Positions 41,810 to 52,952 of a DNA stretch of 64,000 bases are shown in pieces; the stretch's first letter is position 1, and the number at the start of each line of letters is the position of its first letter. The notes under the pieces were generated by a model. It did not search any database. It saw only the letters and a list, made by a program, of their open reading frames with translations, and was not told the DNA's origin. Location of the stretch: positions 1-64,000 of the forward strand of contig NZ_JAUSTY010000007.1 in the NCBI RefSeq assembly GCF_030813115.1, written 5' to 3'. The translations under genes and the position numbers were made by a program. The DNA is from Bacillus horti. GTDB taxonomy: Bacteria > Bacillota > Bacilli > Caldalkalibacillales > JCM-10596.

Positions 41810-42640
41810 ATGGCTATTAAAAAGTATAAACCGACCTCAGCTGGTCGCCGTGGAATGTCTGTTTCAACATTTGAAGAAATTACAACAGATCAACCAGAAA
41901 AATCGTTACTAGCGCCACTTCATAGTAAAGCTGGTCGTAACAATAACGGTAGAATTACAGTTCGCCATCAAGGTGGTGGGCACAAGCGTAAATACAGAAT
42001 CATCGATTTCAAACGGACTAAAGATGGAATACCTGGACGCGTTGCTACAGTCGAGTATGATCCAAACCGTTCCGCTAACATCGCTCTGATTCACTATGCT
42101 GATGGAGAAAAGCGTTACATCTTACATCCAAACGGATTAAAGGTTGGAGATGTGATTGAGTCTGGACCAAAAGCTGATATTAAAAGAGGTAATGCGTTAC
42201 CACTTGAAAATATTCCAGTAGGTACAACGATTCATAACATTGAGATGAAGGCTGGTAAAGGTGGACAATTAGTTCGTGCAGCTGGTGCAGAGGCTCAATT
42301 GCTTGGTCGTGATGGCGATTATGCAATCATTCGTCTTAAATCTGGTGAGACTCGCTTAATTCGTAAGGAATGTCGTGCGACGATCGGTCAGGTTGGAAAC
42401 CTTGATCACGAGTTAATCAACATTGGTAAAGCAGGACGTAATCGTTGGAAGGGTATCCGCCCAACAGTTCGTGGTTCTGTAATGAACCCAGTAGATCACC
42501 CACACGGTGGTGGTGAAGGTAAAGCTCCTATCGGACGTAAGTCTCCAATGACTCCTTGGGGTAAACCAACACTTGGTTACAAAACTCGTAAGAAGAACAA
42601 CCAATCCGATAAGTATATTGTTCGTCGTCGTAAAAAGTAA
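41810..42640 (+). CDS. rplB: Ribosomal protein uL2
   Basis: 276 residues. Needed for subunit association and peptidyl-transferase activity. The C-terminal [16 protein letters not shown] (~223-238) with the conserved histidine is intact, as is [12 protein letters not shown] (~53-64). AAAGGAGG precedes ATG 41810. Confidence 0.97.
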   Translation: MAIKKYKPTSAGRRGMSVSTFEEITTDQPEKSLLAPLHSKAGRNNNGRITVRHQGGGHKRKYRIIDFKRTKDGIPGRVATVEYDPNRSANIALIHYADGEKRYILHPNGLKVGDVIESGPKADIKRGNALPLENIPVGTTIHNIEMKAGKGGQLVRAAGAEAQLLGRDGDYAIIRLKSGETRLIRKECRATIGQVGNLDHELINIGKAGRNRWKGIRPTVRGSVMNPVDHPHGGGEGKAPIGRKSPMTPWGKPTLGYKTRKKNNQSDKYIVRRRKK

Positions 42641-42727
42641 TCGAAGTAGCTAGAAACTAAATTGCTTCCACTCATAGGAATGAGAGGGTAGGCGATTGAA
42701 CTGTAAACTTGAAGGGAGGTACTTTCA

Positions 42728-43006
42728 ATGGGTCGTAGTTTAAAAAAGGGACCTTTTGTAGATGACCACTTGATGAAAAAAGTGGAAGCCTTAAATGAAA
42801 CGAATGAGAAGAAGTTGATCAAGACTTGGTCTAGACGCTCTACTATCTTCCCTGATTTTATTGGGCATACCATTGCGGTTTATGATGGTCGTAAGCATGT
42901 GCCTGTATTTGTGAGCGAAGACATGGTAGGTCACAAGCTGGGCGAATTTGCTCCAACAAGAACCTACAAAAGTCACGTTGCTGATGATAAAAAAACAAGA
43001 CGTTAA
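42728..43006 (+). CDS. rpsS: Ribosomal protein uS19
   Basis: 92 residues. 30S head, forms a complex with S13. [18 protein letters not shown] start and ITLV-type core [22 protein letters not shown] (about 40-61) are typical. GAAGGGAGG precedes ATG 42728. Confidence 0.97.
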   Translation: MGRSLKKGPFVDDHLMKKVEALNETNEKKLIKTWSRRSTIFPDFIGHTIAVYDGRKHVPVFVSEDMVGHKLGEFAPTRTYKSHVADDKKTRR

Positions 43007-43031
43007 TTGAAGCCGAGAGGAGGTACAGTAC

Positions 43032-43373
43032 ATGGAAGCAAAAGCTGTTGCCAGATACGTGCGCATTGCTCCTCGTAAAGTCCGTTTAGTGATCGACTTA
43101 ATTCGAGGTAAACAAGTAGGCGAGGCCATTGCGATTTTAAAGCATACACCGAAAGGTGCTTCACCTGTAATCGAGAAAGTATTACTATCCGCTGTTGCGA
43201 ATGCAGAGCATAATTACGAAATGAATCCGGATAGCTTAATTATCTCAAAGGTTACTTGTGATGAAGGTCCAACGTTAAAAAGATTTCGTCCACGTGCACA
43301 AGGACGCGCAAGCCGTATAAACAAACGTACGAGCCACATTACGTTAGTGGTTACTGAAAAGAAGGAGGGATAA
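43032..43373 (+). CDS. rplV: Ribosomal protein uL22
   Basis: 113 residues. Tunnel protein with the long beta hairpin ending in [16 protein letters not shown] (~78-93), where macrolide-resistance changes arise; the sequence looks wild type. GAGGAGGT precedes ATG 43032. It ends 3 bases before rpsC. Confidence 0.96.
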   Translation: MEAKAVARYVRIAPRKVRLVIDLIRGKQVGEAIAILKHTPKGASPVIEKVLLSAVANAEHNYEMNPDSLIISKVTCDEGPTLKRFRPRAQGRASRINKRTSHITLVVTEKKEG

Positions 43374-43376
43374 TGC

Positions 43377-44036
43377 GTGGGTCAAAAGGTTAACCCTAAA
43401 GGTCTTCGAGTTGGTGTTATTCGCGACTGGGAATCCAGATGGTACGCGGGTAAGGATTACGCTAAACTTTTACATGAAGACTTAAAAATTCGTGAGTATA
43501 TTGAAAAACGCCTAGTAGACGCTGCCGTTTCAACGATTGAAATCGAGCGTGCTGCAAATCGTGTCAACGTAACGGTTCACACAGCGAAGCCAGGAATGGT
43601 TATCGGTAAAGGTGGATCTGAAGTAGAAGCTTTACGTAAAGCTTTAAATGACTTAACAGATAAAAGAGTTCACATCAACATTAACGAAATCAAAAATGCT
43701 GACTTAGACGCTAAGCTAGTAGCCGAAAACATCGCTCGTCAATTAGAAAATCGTGTATCTTTCAGACGTGCTATGAAACAAGCGATTCAGCGTACTATGC
43801 GTGCAGGAGCAAAAGGAATTAAAACCATGGTAAGTGGTCGTTTAGGTGGCGCTGACATCGCACGTAGCGAAGGCTACAATGAAGGAACAGTTCCTCTACA
43901 CACTTTGCGTGCTGATATCGACTACGGAACAGCTGAAGCTGATACAACGTACGGAAAAATCGGCGTGAAAATCTGGATTTACCGTGGTGAGGTGCTCCCT
44001 GCTAAGAGGACTAAAGCAGCAGAAGGAGGTAAATAA
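43377..44036 (+). CDS. rpsC: Ribosomal protein uS3
   Basis: 219 residues. mRNA-entry protein with helicase-like function. KH domain [16 protein letters not shown] (~72-87) and the C-terminal [21 protein letters not shown]. Start is GTG 43377, behind AAGGAGGGA located inside the end of rplV. Confidence 0.97.
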   Translation: MGQKVNPKGLRVGVIRDWESRWYAGKDYAKLLHEDLKIREYIEKRLVDAAVSTIEIERAANRVNVTVHTAKPGMVIGKGGSEVEALRKALNDLTDKRVHININEIKNADLDAKLVAENIARQLENRVSFRRAMKQAIQRTMRAGAKGIKTMVSGRLGGADIARSEGYNEGTVPLHTLRADIDYGTAEADTTYGKIGVKIWIYRGEVLPAKRTKAAEGGK

Positions 44037-44038
44037 TC

Positions 44039-44473
44039 ATGTTAATGCCTAAACGTGTCAAACACCGTAAAGAACATCGTGGTCGCATGAGAGGTAAAGC
44101 TAAAGGCGGAACTGAAGTGACTTTTGGTGAGTACGGTTTACAAGCATTAGAGGCTTCTTGGATTACAAACCGCCAGATTGAAGCGGCTCGTATCGCGATG
44201 ACTCGTTACATCAAACGTGGTGGTAAAGTTTGGATTAAAATTTTCCCTTCAAAGCCATATACATCAAAACCTTTAGAAGTTCGAATGGGTTCTGGTAAAG
44301 GGGCGCCTGAAGGTTGGGTAGCTGTTGTTAAGCCTGGTAAGGTGATGTTTGAACTAGCTGGAGTACCTGAAGAGGTTGCTCGTGAAGCTATGAGACTTGC
44401 TGCTCATAAGCTGCCAGTGAAAACAAAATTCGTAAAACGTGAAGGATTGGGTGGTGAAGCAAATGAAAGCTGA
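44039..44473 (+). CDS. rplP: Ribosomal protein uL16
   Basis: 144 residues. Helps position A-site t[22 protein letters not shown] start and the [23 protein letters not shown] region. AGAAGGAGG is inside the end of rpsC. It overlaps rpmC by 11 bases. Confidence 0.96.
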   Translation: MLMPKRVKHRKEHRGRMRGKAKGGTEVTFGEYGLQALEASWITNRQIEAARIAMTRYIKRGGKVWIKIFPSKPYTSKPLEVRMGSGKGAPEGWVAVVKPGKVMFELAGVPEEVAREAMRLAAHKLPVKTKFVKREGLGGEANES

Positions 44474-44666
44474 AGAAATTCGTAACCTAACCACTTCCGA
44501 AATTGAGCAAAAAGTAACATCTTTGAAAGAAGAACTATTTAACCTCCGTTTTCAATTAGCAACCGGACAATTAGATAACCCACTTCACATTCGTGACATT
44601 CGTAAGAATATCGCTCGTGCAAAGACGGTTTTGCGTGAAAGAGAACTTGGAATAAATAACGGTTAA
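44463..44666 (+). CDS. rpmC: Ribosomal protein uL29
   Basis: 67 residues, two helices: [18 protein letters not shown] then [16 protein letters not shown]. It sits at the tunnel exit next to L23. The frame extends to 44439, but ATG 44463 gives the family N-terminus and is preceded by GGTGGTGAAG. It overlaps the end of rplP. Confidence 0.95.
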   Translation: MKAEEIRNLTTSEIEQKVTSLKEELFNLRFQLATGQLDNPLHIRDIRKNIARAKTVLRERELGINNG

Positions 44667-44683
44667 GGAAGGAGGTTCTATAC

Positions 44684-44947
44684 GTGACAGAACGTAATAA
44701 TCGTAAGGTTCGTACTGGTAAAGTAGTAAGCGACAAAATGGACAAAACAATTACGGTAAGTGTTGAAACGTATAAAAAGCATTCTCTATATGGGAAACGC
44801 GTTAAGTATACAAAGAAATTCAAAGCCCATGACGAGAACAACCAAGCCAAAATTGGTGATGTTGTAAAAATCATGGAAACTCGCCCAATATCTAAGGATA
44901 AGCGCTGGCGTTTAGTTGAAGTTGTAGAAGAATCAGTAATTATCTAA
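44684..44947 (+). CDS. rpsQ: Ribosomal protein uS17
   Basis: 87 residues. Primary 16S-binding protein, OB-fold: [16 protein letters not shown] (~13-28) and [20 protein letters not shown]. Start is GTG 44684 with GAAGGAGG in front. Confidence 0.96.
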   Translation: MTERNNRKVRTGKVVSDKMDKTITVSVETYKKHSLYGKRVKYTKKFKAHDENNQAKIGDVVKIMETRPISKDKRWRLVEVVEESVII

Positions 44948-45005
44948 GTAAAAATTAAGTATGACAAATGAGATATACTTCCAGACCTGAGAGGAGGTAA
45001 ACGAT

Positions 45006-45374
45006 ATGATTCAAGTTGAAACACGTTTAAAAGTAGCTGATAATTCCGGTGCAAGAGAACTTCTTTGTATCAAGGTATTGGGTGGATCTGGCCGTAAATA
45101 CGCGAATGTTGGAGACATCATTGTTGCTTCTGTTAAGCAAGCAACACCAGGAGGCGTTGTCAAAAAGGGCGATGTAGTAAGAGCTGTTATCGTTCGTACG
45201 AAAAGTGGCCGACGTCGTCAAGATGGTTCATACATCCGTTTTGATGAAAACGCAGCTGTTATCGTAAAAGACGATAGAAGCCCTCGTGGAACTCGTATTT
45301 TTGGACCAGTTGCTCGTGAGCTTCGTGAAAAAGATTTTATGAAGATTGTTTCTCTAGCTCCTGAGGTAATCTAA
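45006..45374 (+). CDS. rplN: Ribosomal protein uL14
   Basis: 122 residues. Intersubunit bridge protein and docking site for the silencing factor Rsf[20 protein letters not shown] start and [14 protein letters not shown] near the end. GAGAGGAGGT precedes ATG 45006. First gene of the spc segment. Confidence 0.97.
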   Translation: MIQVETRLKVADNSGARELLCIKVLGGSGRKYANVGDIIVASVKQATPGGVVKKGDVVRAVIVRTKSGRRRQDGSYIRFDENAAVIVKDDRSPRGTRIFGPVARELREKDFMKIVSLAPEVI

Positions 45375-45427
45375 GAGCGGTCTAAAAGATAACAAACAAA
45401 AATTCAGTTCCGCAAGGAGGTGCGACT

Positions 45428-45739
45428 GTGCACGTCAAAAAGGATGACACAGTAATGGTGATTACAGGCAAGGACAAAGGTAAAAAGGGACGTGTTATCG
45501 CTTCTTTTCCAAAAGATAATCGTGTTCTTGTAGAAGGAATTAACATGGTGAAAAAGCATGCTAAGCCTTCTCAAACAAATCCACAGGGTGGAATTGTGAA
45601 TCAAGAAGCGCCAATCCACGTATCAAACGTTATGCCGATCGATCCTAAGACTGGAAACCCAACTCGTGTTGGTTACAAGGTTTTAGACAGCGGTAAAAAA
45701 GTACGTGTTGGAAAATCCGGCGAGCAATTAGATAAGTAA
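45428..45739 (+). CDS. rplX: Ribosomal protein uL24
   Basis: 103 residues with a KOW motif ([20 protein letters not shown], ~9-28). It starts 50S assembly. Start is GTG 45428 behind CAAGGAGGTG. Confidence 0.96.
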   Translation: MHVKKDDTVMVITGKDKGKKGRVIASFPKDNRVLVEGINMVKKHAKPSQTNPQGGIVNQEAPIHVSNVMPIDPKTGNPTRVGYKVLDSGKKVRVGKSGEQLDK

Positions 45740-45761
45740 GTAAGAAAGGAGGTCATTAGCT

Positions 45762-46304
45762 ATGGCGTCAAGATTACAAGAAAAGTACAAAAGTGAAGTT
45801 GTTTCTTCATTAGCAGAAAAATTTAAGTACGACTCAGTGATGCAAGTTCCTAGAGTGGAAAAAGTAGTCATCAACATGGGTGTTGGTGAAGCGGTAGGAA
45901 ATTCAAAAGCTCTTGATGGAGCTGTTGAGGATATTCAAACGATTACAGGTCAAAAGCCAGTTATTACTCGTGCGAAGAAATCTATTGCCGGCTTTAAAAT
46001 CCGTGAGGGTATGCCAATCGGTGTGAAAGTAACACTTCGCGGGCAAAGAATGTATCACTTCTTAGATAAACTATTTAACGTTTCTCTGCCTCGTGTACGT
46101 GACTTCCGCGGTATATCTAACAAATCATTTGATGGACGTGGAAACTACACACTAGGAATCAAAGAACAATTGATTTTCCCAGAGATTGAGTATGATAAAG
46201 TAGATAAAGTTCGTGGAATGGATATCGTTATCGTAACGACTTCACAAACGGATGAAGAGTGTAAAGAACTATTAACGGAACTAGGAATGCCGTTCCAAAA
46301 GTAA
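45762..46304 (+). CDS. rplE: Ribosomal protein uL5
   Basis: 180 residues. Binds 5S rRNA and P-site t[16 protein letters not shown] (~30-42), [17 protein letters not shown] and the C-terminal [29 protein letters not shown] precedes ATG 45762. A 267-base repeat-filled gap, unusually long for this operon, follows it. Confidence 0.97.
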   Translation: MASRLQEKYKSEVVSSLAEKFKYDSVMQVPRVEKVVINMGVGEAVGNSKALDGAVEDIQTITGQKPVITRAKKSIAGFKIREGMPIGVKVTLRGQRMYHFLDKLFNVSLPRVRDFRGISNKSFDGRGNYTLGIKEQLIFPEIEYDKVDKVRGMDIVIVTTSQTDEECKELLTELGMPFQK

Positions 46305-46322
46305 AAGTCCCTAATAAATAAG

Positions 46323-46402
46323 AAGACACAGTCTGCTGCAAAATGCACAGGATGCTGACTTCTCGACGATGTTGCTCGAAACAGCAACAACTAATAAGGA
46401 GG
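46323..46402 (+). repeat. Hairpin/Shine-Dalgarno repeat, copy A (degenerate)
   Basis: First of three tandem ~80-base units in the rplE-rpsN gap. It shares GCTGC, ATGCAC, GGATG, TGACTTCTCGA and the ending ACTAATAAGGAGG with the others. Its hairpin arms differ: TGCTG (46353-46357) can pair with CAGCA (46382-46386), a shifted alternative to the arms of copies B-D. It ends in AAGGAGG (46396-46402) although no r-protein start follows. Confidence 0.85.
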
Positions 46403-46482
46403 CACATGACCGCTGCGCTATGCACGGGATGTTGATTTCCGAATGATGTTGCTCAAAGTAGAAGCATCAACTAATAAGGAGG
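46403..46482 (+). repeat. Hairpin/Shine-Dalgarno repeat, copy B
   Basis: 80 bases. Stem GTTGAT (46431-46436) / ATCAAC (46466-46471), then TAATAAGGAGG. The base pair closing the bottom of the inner side is T-A here but C-G in copies C and D, a compensatory change. It contains CCGCTGCGCTATGCACGGGA identical to copies C and D. Confidence 0.9.
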
Positions 46483-46563
46483 CACACAACCGCTGCGCTA
46501 TGCACGGGATGTTGACTTCACTTAGATGATACTCAAAGGTAGTAGCGTCAACTAATAAGGAGG
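46483..46563 (+). repeat. Hairpin/Shine-Dalgarno repeat, copy C, supplying the rpsN ribosome binding site
   Basis: 81 bases. Stem GTTGAC (46511-46516) / GTCAAC (46547-46552), then TAATAAGGAGG. Its AAGGAGG (46557-46563) lies 8 bases before the rpsN GTG start, so the repeat provides the actual ribosome binding site. It shares two long identical blocks with copy D at 52859-52939. Confidence 0.92.
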
Positions 46564-46571
46564 GAAATTGA

Positions 46572-46757
46572 GTGGCGAAAAAATCAATGATCGCAAAGCA
46601 GAAGCGTAGTCCAAAGTTTGCTGTTCAAGCGTATACTCGCTGTGAGCGCTGTGGACGTCCACACTCTGTCATGCGGAAGTTTGGAATTTGCCGTATTTGT
46701 TTCCGTGAACTGGCTTACAAAGGTCAAATTCCGGGTGTTAGAAAAGCAAGTTGGTAA
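46572..46757 (+). CDS. rpsN: Ribosomal protein uS14, zinc-binding form
   Basis: 61 residues, short C+ (zinc) type S14 with CxxC pairs in [20 protein letters not shown] (~24-43). It belongs to the 30S head next to S3, S10 and S19. Start is GTG 46572, 8 bases after AAGGAGG in repeat copy C. Three tandem copies of the ~80-base element precede it. Confidence 0.96.
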   Translation: MAKKSMIAKQKRSPKFAVQAYTRCERCGRPHSVMRKFGICRICFRELAYKGQIPGVRKASW

Positions 46758-46787
46758 TCCCGGCAAGAGGGAAGGAGGTTAATATAA

Positions 46788-47186
46788 ATGGTAATGACAG
46801 ATCCAATTGCAGACATGCTAACTCGTATTCGTAATGCTAACGCAGTACGTCACGATTCTCTAGAGGTTCCGGCTTCTAACATTAAAAAAGAGATTGCAAA
46901 CATTCTAAAACGTGAAGGGTTTGTACGTGACTCTGAATTCATCGAAGATAACAAACAGGGGATCATTCGTATCTTCCTTAAGTATGGTGCTAATGATGAG
47001 CGTGTAATTACTGGTCTTAAGCGTATCAGTAAGCCTGGTTTACGTGTTTATGCAAAAAACAATGAGGTTCCTCGTGTATTAGGAGGACTTGGAGTTGCTT
47101 TGATTTCTACATCAAAAGGTGTTGTGACGGACAAAGAAGCTCGTCAGCAAAACATCGGTGGAGAAGTACTAGCATACGTTTGGTAA
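46788..47186 (+). CDS. rpsH: Ribosomal protein uS8
   Basis: 132 residues. 16S-binding assembly protein and, in E. coli, translational repressor of the spc operon at rpl[21 protein letters not shown] (3-22) and the C-terminal [31 protein letters not shown] precedes ATG 46788; the second Met is two codons later. Confidence 0.97.
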   Translation: MVMTDPIADMLTRIRNANAVRHDSLEVPASNIKKEIANILKREGFVRDSEFIEDNKQGIIRIFLKYGANDERVITGLKRISKPGLRVYAKNNEVPRVLGGLGVALISTSKGVVTDKEARQQNIGGEVLAYVW

Positions 47187-47217
47187 TATAGTTTAGAGGG
47201 AAACGGAGGTGTCACAC

Positions 47218-47754
47218 ATGTCCCGTATAGGAAAAAAACCTATTGAACTACCAGCTGGAGTTCAAATTAACTTAAATGATAATACATTAACAGTAAAAGG
47301 ACCGAAGGGTGAGTTAACTCGTAACCTTCACCCAGACATGATTCTTAAGATCGATGAAAAAGAAATCGTAGTTGAGCGTCCATCAGATAATAAAAATCAC
47401 CGTGCTCTACATGGAACAACTCGTTCAATCGTAGCGAACATGGTGGAAGGTGTTACTAACGGATATGAGAAGAAGTTAGAGCTAGTAGGAGTTGGATACC
47501 GTGCTTCTAAAAGCGGTGAAAAGCTTGTCTTAGCTGTAGGATACTCTCATCCAGTAGAAATGGTTCCTGAAAAAGGTATTGAAGTTGAAGTACCTGAGCA
47601 AACCAAAATTACAATTAAAGGTATTGATAAAGAACGTGTAGGAGAATTTGCTGCCAACGTTCGTGCCGTGCGTGCGCCTGAGCCTTACAAAGGTAAAGGA
47701 ATTAAATACGCTGGTGAAAGAATTCGTCGTAAAGAAGGAAAAACTGGTAAGTAA
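47218..47754 (+). CDS. rplF: Ribosomal protein uL6
   Basis: 178 residues. Close to the factor-binding site. [15 protein letters not shown] start and the C-terminal [14 protein letters not shown] signature. Start is ATG 47218 after ACGGAGGTG; the GTG at 47209 lies in that site. Confidence 0.97.
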   Translation: MSRIGKKPIELPAGVQINLNDNTLTVKGPKGELTRNLHPDMILKIDEKEIVVERPSDNKNHRALHGTTRSIVANMVEGVTNGYEKKLELVGVGYRASKSGEKLVLAVGYSHPVEMVPEKGIEVEVPEQTKITIKGIDKERVGEFAANVRAVRAPEPYKGKGIKYAGERIRRKEGKTGK

Positions 47755-47787
47755 TGCTAGTTACGTCCGGAAGGGAGTGAATGTTGC

Positions 47788-48156
47788 GTGATTAATAAAG
47801 GCGATAAGAACAAGGTTCGTAAGAAAAGACACGCTCGCGTTCGTCGTACGATAACAGGAACTGCTGAACGTCCTCGTTTAAACGTGTTCCGTTCCTCTAA
47901 GCATATCTATGCACAATTGATTGATGATGTAGCAGGTCAAACGATCGTTTCTGCTTCAACTCAAGACAAAGAGCTAGCTGGTTCTATCGGTAACGGTGGA
48001 AACGTTGAAGCGGCTCAAAAAGTCGGTCAATTAGTAGCAAAACGTGCTGTTGATAAAGGATATCAATCTATCGTGTTTGATCGTGGTGGATATTTATATC
48101 ATGGAAGAGTAAAAGCCCTAGCTGACGCAGCTCGTGAAGCTGGCTTACAATTCTAA
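47788..48156 (+). CDS. rplR: Ribosomal protein uL18
   Basis: 122 residues. 5S rRNA-binding protein. [20 protein letters not shown] (~12-31) basic N-terminus and [17 protein letters not shown] near the end. Start is GTG 47788 with AAGGGAGTG upstream. Confidence 0.96.
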   Translation: MINKGDKNKVRKKRHARVRRTITGTAERPRLNVFRSSKHIYAQLIDDVAGQTIVSASTQDKELAGSIGNGGNVEAAQKVGQLVAKRAVDKGYQSIVFDRGGYLYHGRVKALADAAREAGLQF

Positions 48157-48174
48157 GAAAAGGAGGGAAAAAGA

Positions 48175-48672
48175 GTGCGCATCGATCCAAATACATTAGA
48201 ATTAGAAGAAAAAGTAGTACAAATTAACCGTGTATCTAAAGTGGTAAAAGGTGGACGTCGCTTCCGCTTTAGCTCACTAGTTATCGTAGGTGACCGTAAT
48301 GGTCATGTAGGATTTGGTATGGGTAAAGCGTCTGAGGTACCTGATGCGATTCGTAAAGGAATTGAAGATGCTAAGAAGAACTTAGTGAAGGTTCCACTTG
48401 TAGGAACAACAATTCCTCATCAGATTCTTGGACACTTTGGAGCTGGCCGAGTATTATTAAAGCCTGCATCTGAAGGTACTGGGGTTATCGCTGGTGGTCC
48501 TGTACGTGCGGTGTTAGAGTTAGCTGGAGTTGGTGATATTTTAACAAAATCACTTGGAACTTCAAACGCTCTTAACATGATTAATGCAACTTTTGAAGGT
48601 TTAGGACGTTTAAAACGTGCAGAGGACGTAGCTAAGCTACGTGGTAAATCTGTAGAAGAAATTTTAGGCTAA
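48175..48672 (+). CDS. rpsE: Ribosomal protein uS5
   Basis: 165 residues. Decoding fidelity protein; N-terminal dsRBD-like fold with [19 protein letters not shown] (~27-45) where spectinomycin-resistance changes occur; sequence looks wild type. Start is GTG 48175 behind AAAAGGAGGG. Confidence 0.97.
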   Translation: MRIDPNTLELEEKVVQINRVSKVVKGGRRFRFSSLVIVGDRNGHVGFGMGKASEVPDAIRKGIEDAKKNLVKVPLVGTTIPHQILGHFGAGRVLLKPASEGTGVIAGGPVRAVLELAGVGDILTKSLGTSNALNMINATFEGLGRLKRAEDVAKLRGKSVEEILG

Positions 48673-48732
48673 TTCAGGCTAGCCAGTAAAAACTGGTGCT
48701 GAATGGTCGATGATTAAAGGAGGGATTTGACT

Positions 48733-48921
48733 ATGGCTAACAAATTAGAAATTACCCTCAAGCGCAGCACAATCGGCCGTAAGCAGGATCAAATTAAAAC
48801 GGTTGAAGCACTTGGCTTAAGAAAGCTACATCATACTGTTGTGCATAACGACAATGTTGCCATTCGTGGTATGGTGAACAAGGTCAGTCATCTAGTTGAA
48901 GTTAAAGAAATCGAAGCATAA
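48733..48921 (+). CDS. rpmD: Ribosomal protein uL30
   Basis: 62 residues, short bacterial L30: [20 protein letters not shown] (~4-23) and [14 protein letters not shown]. Start is ATG 48733 after AAAGGAGGG; the frame extends two codons upstream to a TTG. Confidence 0.95.
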   Translation: MANKLEITLKRSTIGRKQDQIKTVEALGLRKLHHTVVHNDNVAIRGMVNKVSHLVEVKEIEA

Positions 48922-48949
48922 GAAATTGTAAAACAGGGGAGGTGTAACT

Positions 48950-49390
48950 GTGAAATTACACGAACTAAAACCTGCAGAGGGCTCTCGCAAAGAACGTAAT
49001 CGTGTAGGTCGTGGTATTGGTTCCGGTAACGGAAAAACTTCTGGACGTGGTCATAAAGGACAAAATTCACGTTCTGGCGGTGGCGTTCGTCCAGGATTTG
49101 AGGGTGGACAAAATCCACTTGCTCGTCGTTTACCGAAGCGTGGATTTACGAATCCTAACCGTAAAGAGTATGCGATCATTAACCTAGACACATTAAATCG
49201 TTTCGAGGCAGACACAACGGTAACTCCAGAATTGCTTCTTGAAACGGGTATCGTGAAGAATTCTCGCGATGGCATCAAGATCTTGGGAAATGGCGAATTA
49301 ACAGTAAAATTAACTGTTCAAGCAAATAAATTTTCTCAAGCGGCAGTAGAGAAAATTGAAGCTGCCGGTGGAAAAACTGAGGTGATCTAA
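48950..49390 (+). CDS. rplO: Ribosomal protein uL15
   Basis: 146 residues. Late 50S assembly protein. [20 protein letters not shown] start, glycine-rich arm [15 protein letters not shown] and C-terminal fold. Start is GTG 48950 after GGGGAGGTG. Its stop overlaps the secY ATG by one base. Confidence 0.96.
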   Translation: MKLHELKPAEGSRKERNRVGRGIGSGNGKTSGRGHKGQNSRSGGGVRPGFEGGQNPLARRLPKRGFTNPNRKEYAIINLDTLNRFEADTTVTPELLLETGIVKNSRDGIKILGNGELTVKLTVQANKFSQAAVEKIEAAGGKTEVI

Positions 49391-50685
49391 TGTTTGCAAC
49401 GATCTCGAATATTTTCAAAGTAGCAGATCTTCGTCAAAAAATCGTTTTCACCTTGTTGATGCTAGTCGTTTTCCGTATTGGTACATTCATTCCGGTACCT
49501 AACGTTAACGCTGATGCTCTGAACTTTCAGGATCAAGCGAATGCATTTGCTATGCTTAGTATATTTGGTGGAGGAGCTCTAGAGAATTTCTCCATTTTCG
49601 CTATGGGTATCATGCCTTACATCACAGCTTCCATTATTGTGCAGCTTTTAACGATGGATGTCGTTCCTAAGTTTGCACAATGGGCTCGTGAGGGTGAAGC
49701 TGGGAAGCGTAAGCTAGCTCAGGTCACTCGTTATGGTACAATTGTTCTTGGTTTTATCCAAGCATTCGGTATGTCTATCGGATTTAATAACCTATTTCCA
49801 GGTCTTATTCAAAACGCTACCTTCGGAACGTATTTATTCATTACCCTTGTTCTTACAGCAGGTACAGCGTTCTTAATGTGGCTTGGTGAAATGATCACGG
49901 AAAAAGGAATCGGAAACGGGATTTCCATCCTGATTTTCGCTGGAATTGTAGCGGCTTTCCCATCAGGTGCAAACCAATTCTATATGCAAGAAGCACAGAA
50001 GGTTGCTGAAGGTAGCCCGTTATTCCTAAGCATTATCTATGGAGTGATCCTTGTTCTTGTTCTTATTGCGATCATTGTAGGTGTTATCTTTATTCAACAA
50101 GGTATTCGTAAAATACCTGTACAATATGCAAAGCGTGTAGTAGGACGCAAAATGTATGGTGGTCAATCCACTCACATTCCACTAAAAGTGAATGCAGCTG
50201 GGGTTATTCCGGTAATCTTTGCGATGTCTCTACTCATGTTCCCATCTACGATTGCTAGCTTCTGGGCTGGAAATCGATTTGCGGATTGGATTACAACGAA
50301 TTTTAGTTACGATAGCGCCTTTGGTATGTTCTTCTACATCTTGCTGATCATTGGATTCACGTACTTCTATACATTTGTACAAATGAACCCAATGCAAATG
50401 GCTGAGAACATGAAGAAGAACGGTGGATATATTCCTGGTATTCGCCCAGGTAAAACTACGTCTATCTATTTAACTCGTATCTTAAACCGTATTACTTTAA
50501 CTGGTGCTCTGTTCTTAGCAGCTGTATCTGTTCTACCATTTATTATCTCTAGAATTGGGGAGCTTCCTCCACAAGTTCAGATCGGTGGAACGGCATTACT
50601 AATCGTTGTCGGGGTTGCCCTTGATACGATGAAACAGATTAACAGCCAGCTAATTAAGCGTCACTATAAAGGATTTATTAAGTAA
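49390..50685 (+). CDS. secY: Preprotein translocase subunit SecY
   Basis: 431 residues with ten predicted membrane helices. FRIGTFIPVPNVN (~27-39), the plug-region IFGGGALENFSIFAMGIMPYITASI and the cytosolic loop ending KNGGYIPGIRPGKTT (~340-354). It forms the protein-conducting channel with SecE from 22810. Translationally coupled to rplO. Confidence 0.97.
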   Translation: MFATISNIFKVADLRQKIVFTLLMLVVFRIGTFIPVPNVNADALNFQDQANAFAMLSIFGGGALENFSIFAMGIMPYITASIIVQLLTMDVVPKFAQWAREGEAGKRKLAQVTRYGTIVLGFIQAFGMSIGFNNLFPGLIQNATFGTYLFITLVLTAGTAFLMWLGEMITEKGIGNGISILIFAGIVAAFPSGANQFYMQEAQKVAEGSPLFLSIIYGVILVLVLIAIIVGVIFIQQGIRKIPVQYAKRVVGRKMYGGQSTHIPLKVNAAGVIPVIFAMSLLMFPSTIASFWAGNRFADWITTNFSYDSAFGMFFYILLIIGFTYFYTFVQMNPMQMAENMKKNGGYIPGIRPGKTTSIYLTRILNRITLTGALFLAAVSVLPFIISRIGELPPQVQIGGTALLIVVGVALDTMKQINSQLIKRHYKGFIK

Positions 50686-51351
<666 letters not shown>

Positions 51352-51352
51352 C

Positions 51353-52099
51353 ATGATTATATGTAAATCAAGCTCTGAGCTAGAGCTGATGAGAGAGGCT
51401 GGTAGAATTGTGGCTCTCACTCATCAGGAGTTGAAGAAAGTGATACAATCTAATATAACGACTAAGGAATTAGATGCCGTTGCTGAGAAAATCATTCGTC
51501 AGCATGGGGCAACTCCTTCCTTTAAAGGTTATGGTGGCTTTCCTGGAAGCATTTGTACTTCAGTCAATGAAGAACTTGTTCATGGGATACCTAGTGATCG
51601 GAAGTTGAAAGATGGAGATATCATTAGTATCGACGTTGGCGCAAACTTCAAGGGGTACCATGGTGATTCAGCTTGGACGTATGCAGTTGGAGCCATAAGC
51701 GATGAGGATGTACGCTTAATGGAGGTCACAGAGGAATCATTATATCGTGGTTTAGCAGAAGCGAAGCCACAGGCAAGACTGTCCAACATCTCCCATGCTA
51801 TTCAAAAGTATGTTGAGGAAGAAGGTTTTTCCATCGTACGAGAATATGTGGGACATGGAGTAGGTACAGCCTTGCATGAAGACCCGCAGATCCCAAACTT
51901 CGGTCCACCCGGGCGTGGTCCACGCCTTAAGCCAGGCATGGTTTTAGCTATTGAACCGATGGTCAATGCTGGAACAAGGTACGTCAAAACGCTAGCTGAT
52001 AACTGGACTGTGATCACTCAAGATCGACGTAATTGTACGCATTATGAGCATACGATTGCGATAACAGAAGATGGCTACGAGATTTTAACAAAAGCTTAA
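51353..52099 (+). CDS. map: Methionine aminopeptidase, type I
   Basis: 248 residues. Removes initiator methionine. The metal ligands are in [18 protein letters not shown] (two Asp), GHGVG (His), IEPM (Glu) and EHTIAI (Glu). The open frame runs back to 51248 inside adk, but ATG 51353 directly after the adk stop (1-base gap) gives the family length; AAGGGCAAGAG is a modest ribosome binding site, so coupling to adk is likely. Confidence 0.95.
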   Translation: MIICKSSSELELMREAGRIVALTHQELKKVIQSNITTKELDAVAEKIIRQHGATPSFKGYGGFPGSICTSVNEELVHGIPSDRKLKDGDIISIDVGANFKGYHGDSAWTYAVGAISDEDVRLMEVTEESLYRGLAEAKPQARLSNISHAIQKYVEEEGFSIVREYVGHGVGTALHEDPQIPNFGPPGRGPRLKPGMVLAIEPMVNAGTRYVKTLADNWTVITQDRRNCTHYEHTIAITEDGYEILTKA

Positions 52100-52109
52100 G
52101 GTGTAGGTG

Positions 52110-52424
52110 ATGAATGTGGCAGAATCGGAACCGATTCTACAGATTGGTCAGCTTGTCAAGATTCGTCGAGGTCGAGACGCCGGTAACTATGCCGTCGTCA
52201 TACGCATCGAAAACGAACGTTTTGTATGGATCGCTGATGGGGATAAACGAAGGTTTGATAGGCCGAAGATTAAAAACGTCCTTCATCTTCAAGCTTTCGA
52301 TTCGATCTCTTCCGAAGTTTTATCAAGTATTGCGCAAACGAACCGTGTCACGAATGGTAAACTTCGCTATGCAGTGAACAAGTTTACGGAGTTGATAGAG
52401 GGACAAAGGAAGAAAGGAGAGTGA
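52110..52424 (+). CDS. KOW-domain RNA-binding protein (L14e-like)
   Basis: 104 residues. The N-terminal half has a KOW-like motif, [19 protein letters not shown] (~12-30), followed by a lysine/arginine-rich stretch; the C-terminal half is helical. Similar small proteins are found between map and infA in Bacillales, annotated as KOW/L14e-family RNA-binding. Function is unknown; an RNA or ribosome-associated role is inferred from fold and place. Start is ATG 52110, with AAGGTG 6 bases before; GTG 52116 is an alternative. Confidence 0.8.
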   Translation: MNVAESEPILQIGQLVKIRRGRDAGNYAVVIRIENERFVWIADGDKRRFDRPKIKNVLHLQAFDSISSEVLSSIAQTNRVTNGKLRYAVNKFTELIEGQRKKGE

Positions 52425-52428
52425 ATTC

Positions 52429-52647
52429 ATGGCCAAGGAAGACGTTATTGAAGTAGAAGGTACTGTGATTGAACCTCTACCTAATGCGATGTTCAAGGTT
52501 GAATTAGAGAACGGACATAAAATACTAGCCCATGTATCTGGTAAAATAAGAATGAACTTCATTCGTATCTTACCTGGAGATAGAGTAACAATTGAACTTT
52601 CTCCATACGATTTAACACGCGGGCGTATCACGTATCGCTATAAATAG
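52429..52647 (+). CDS. infA: Translation initiation factor IF-1
   Basis: 72 residues, S1-like OB-fold, occupies the 30S A site. [20 protein letters not shown] start and the C-terminal [22 protein letters not shown] precedes ATG 52429, inside the end of the KOW gene. Confidence 0.97.
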   Translation: MAKEDVIEVEGTVIEPLPNAMFKVELENGHKILAHVSGKIRMNFIRILPGDRVTIELSPYDLTRGRITYRYK

Positions 52648-52686
52648 AACTGCTCATTGCCTTCTTCAAAGGCCTGTGAGCCATAA

Positions 52687-52818
<132 letters not shown>

Positions 52819-52858
52819 TAAAGTTAAGTAGTCGATTGACAAGCAAATCGTAGAAAGT

Positions 52859-52939
52859 ACATGACCGCTGCGCTATGCACGGGATGTTGACTTCTCGAGA
52901 GATTGCTGCTCGAAGTAGTAGCGTCAACTAATAAGGAGG
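52859..52939 (+). repeat. Hairpin/Shine-Dalgarno repeat, copy D, upstream of rpsM
   Basis: 81 bases. Stem GTTGAC (52886-52891) / GTCAAC (52923-52928) with inner CGAG (52896-52899) / CTCG (52909-52912), then TAATAAGGAGG. The AAGGAGG (52933-52939) is the only ribosome binding site for rpsM, 13 bases before its ATG. It has two long blocks identical to copy C although the copies are 6 kb apart, with ordinary operon sequence between them. Confidence 0.93.
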
Positions 52940-52952
52940 TGCTGATAGACAT

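Noticed and set aside
46323-46563. Tandem repeats as a CRISPR array
   Set aside because: The units are directly adjacent with no spacers, differ from one another, contain ribosome binding sites and lead straight into rpsN; no cas genes are nearby.
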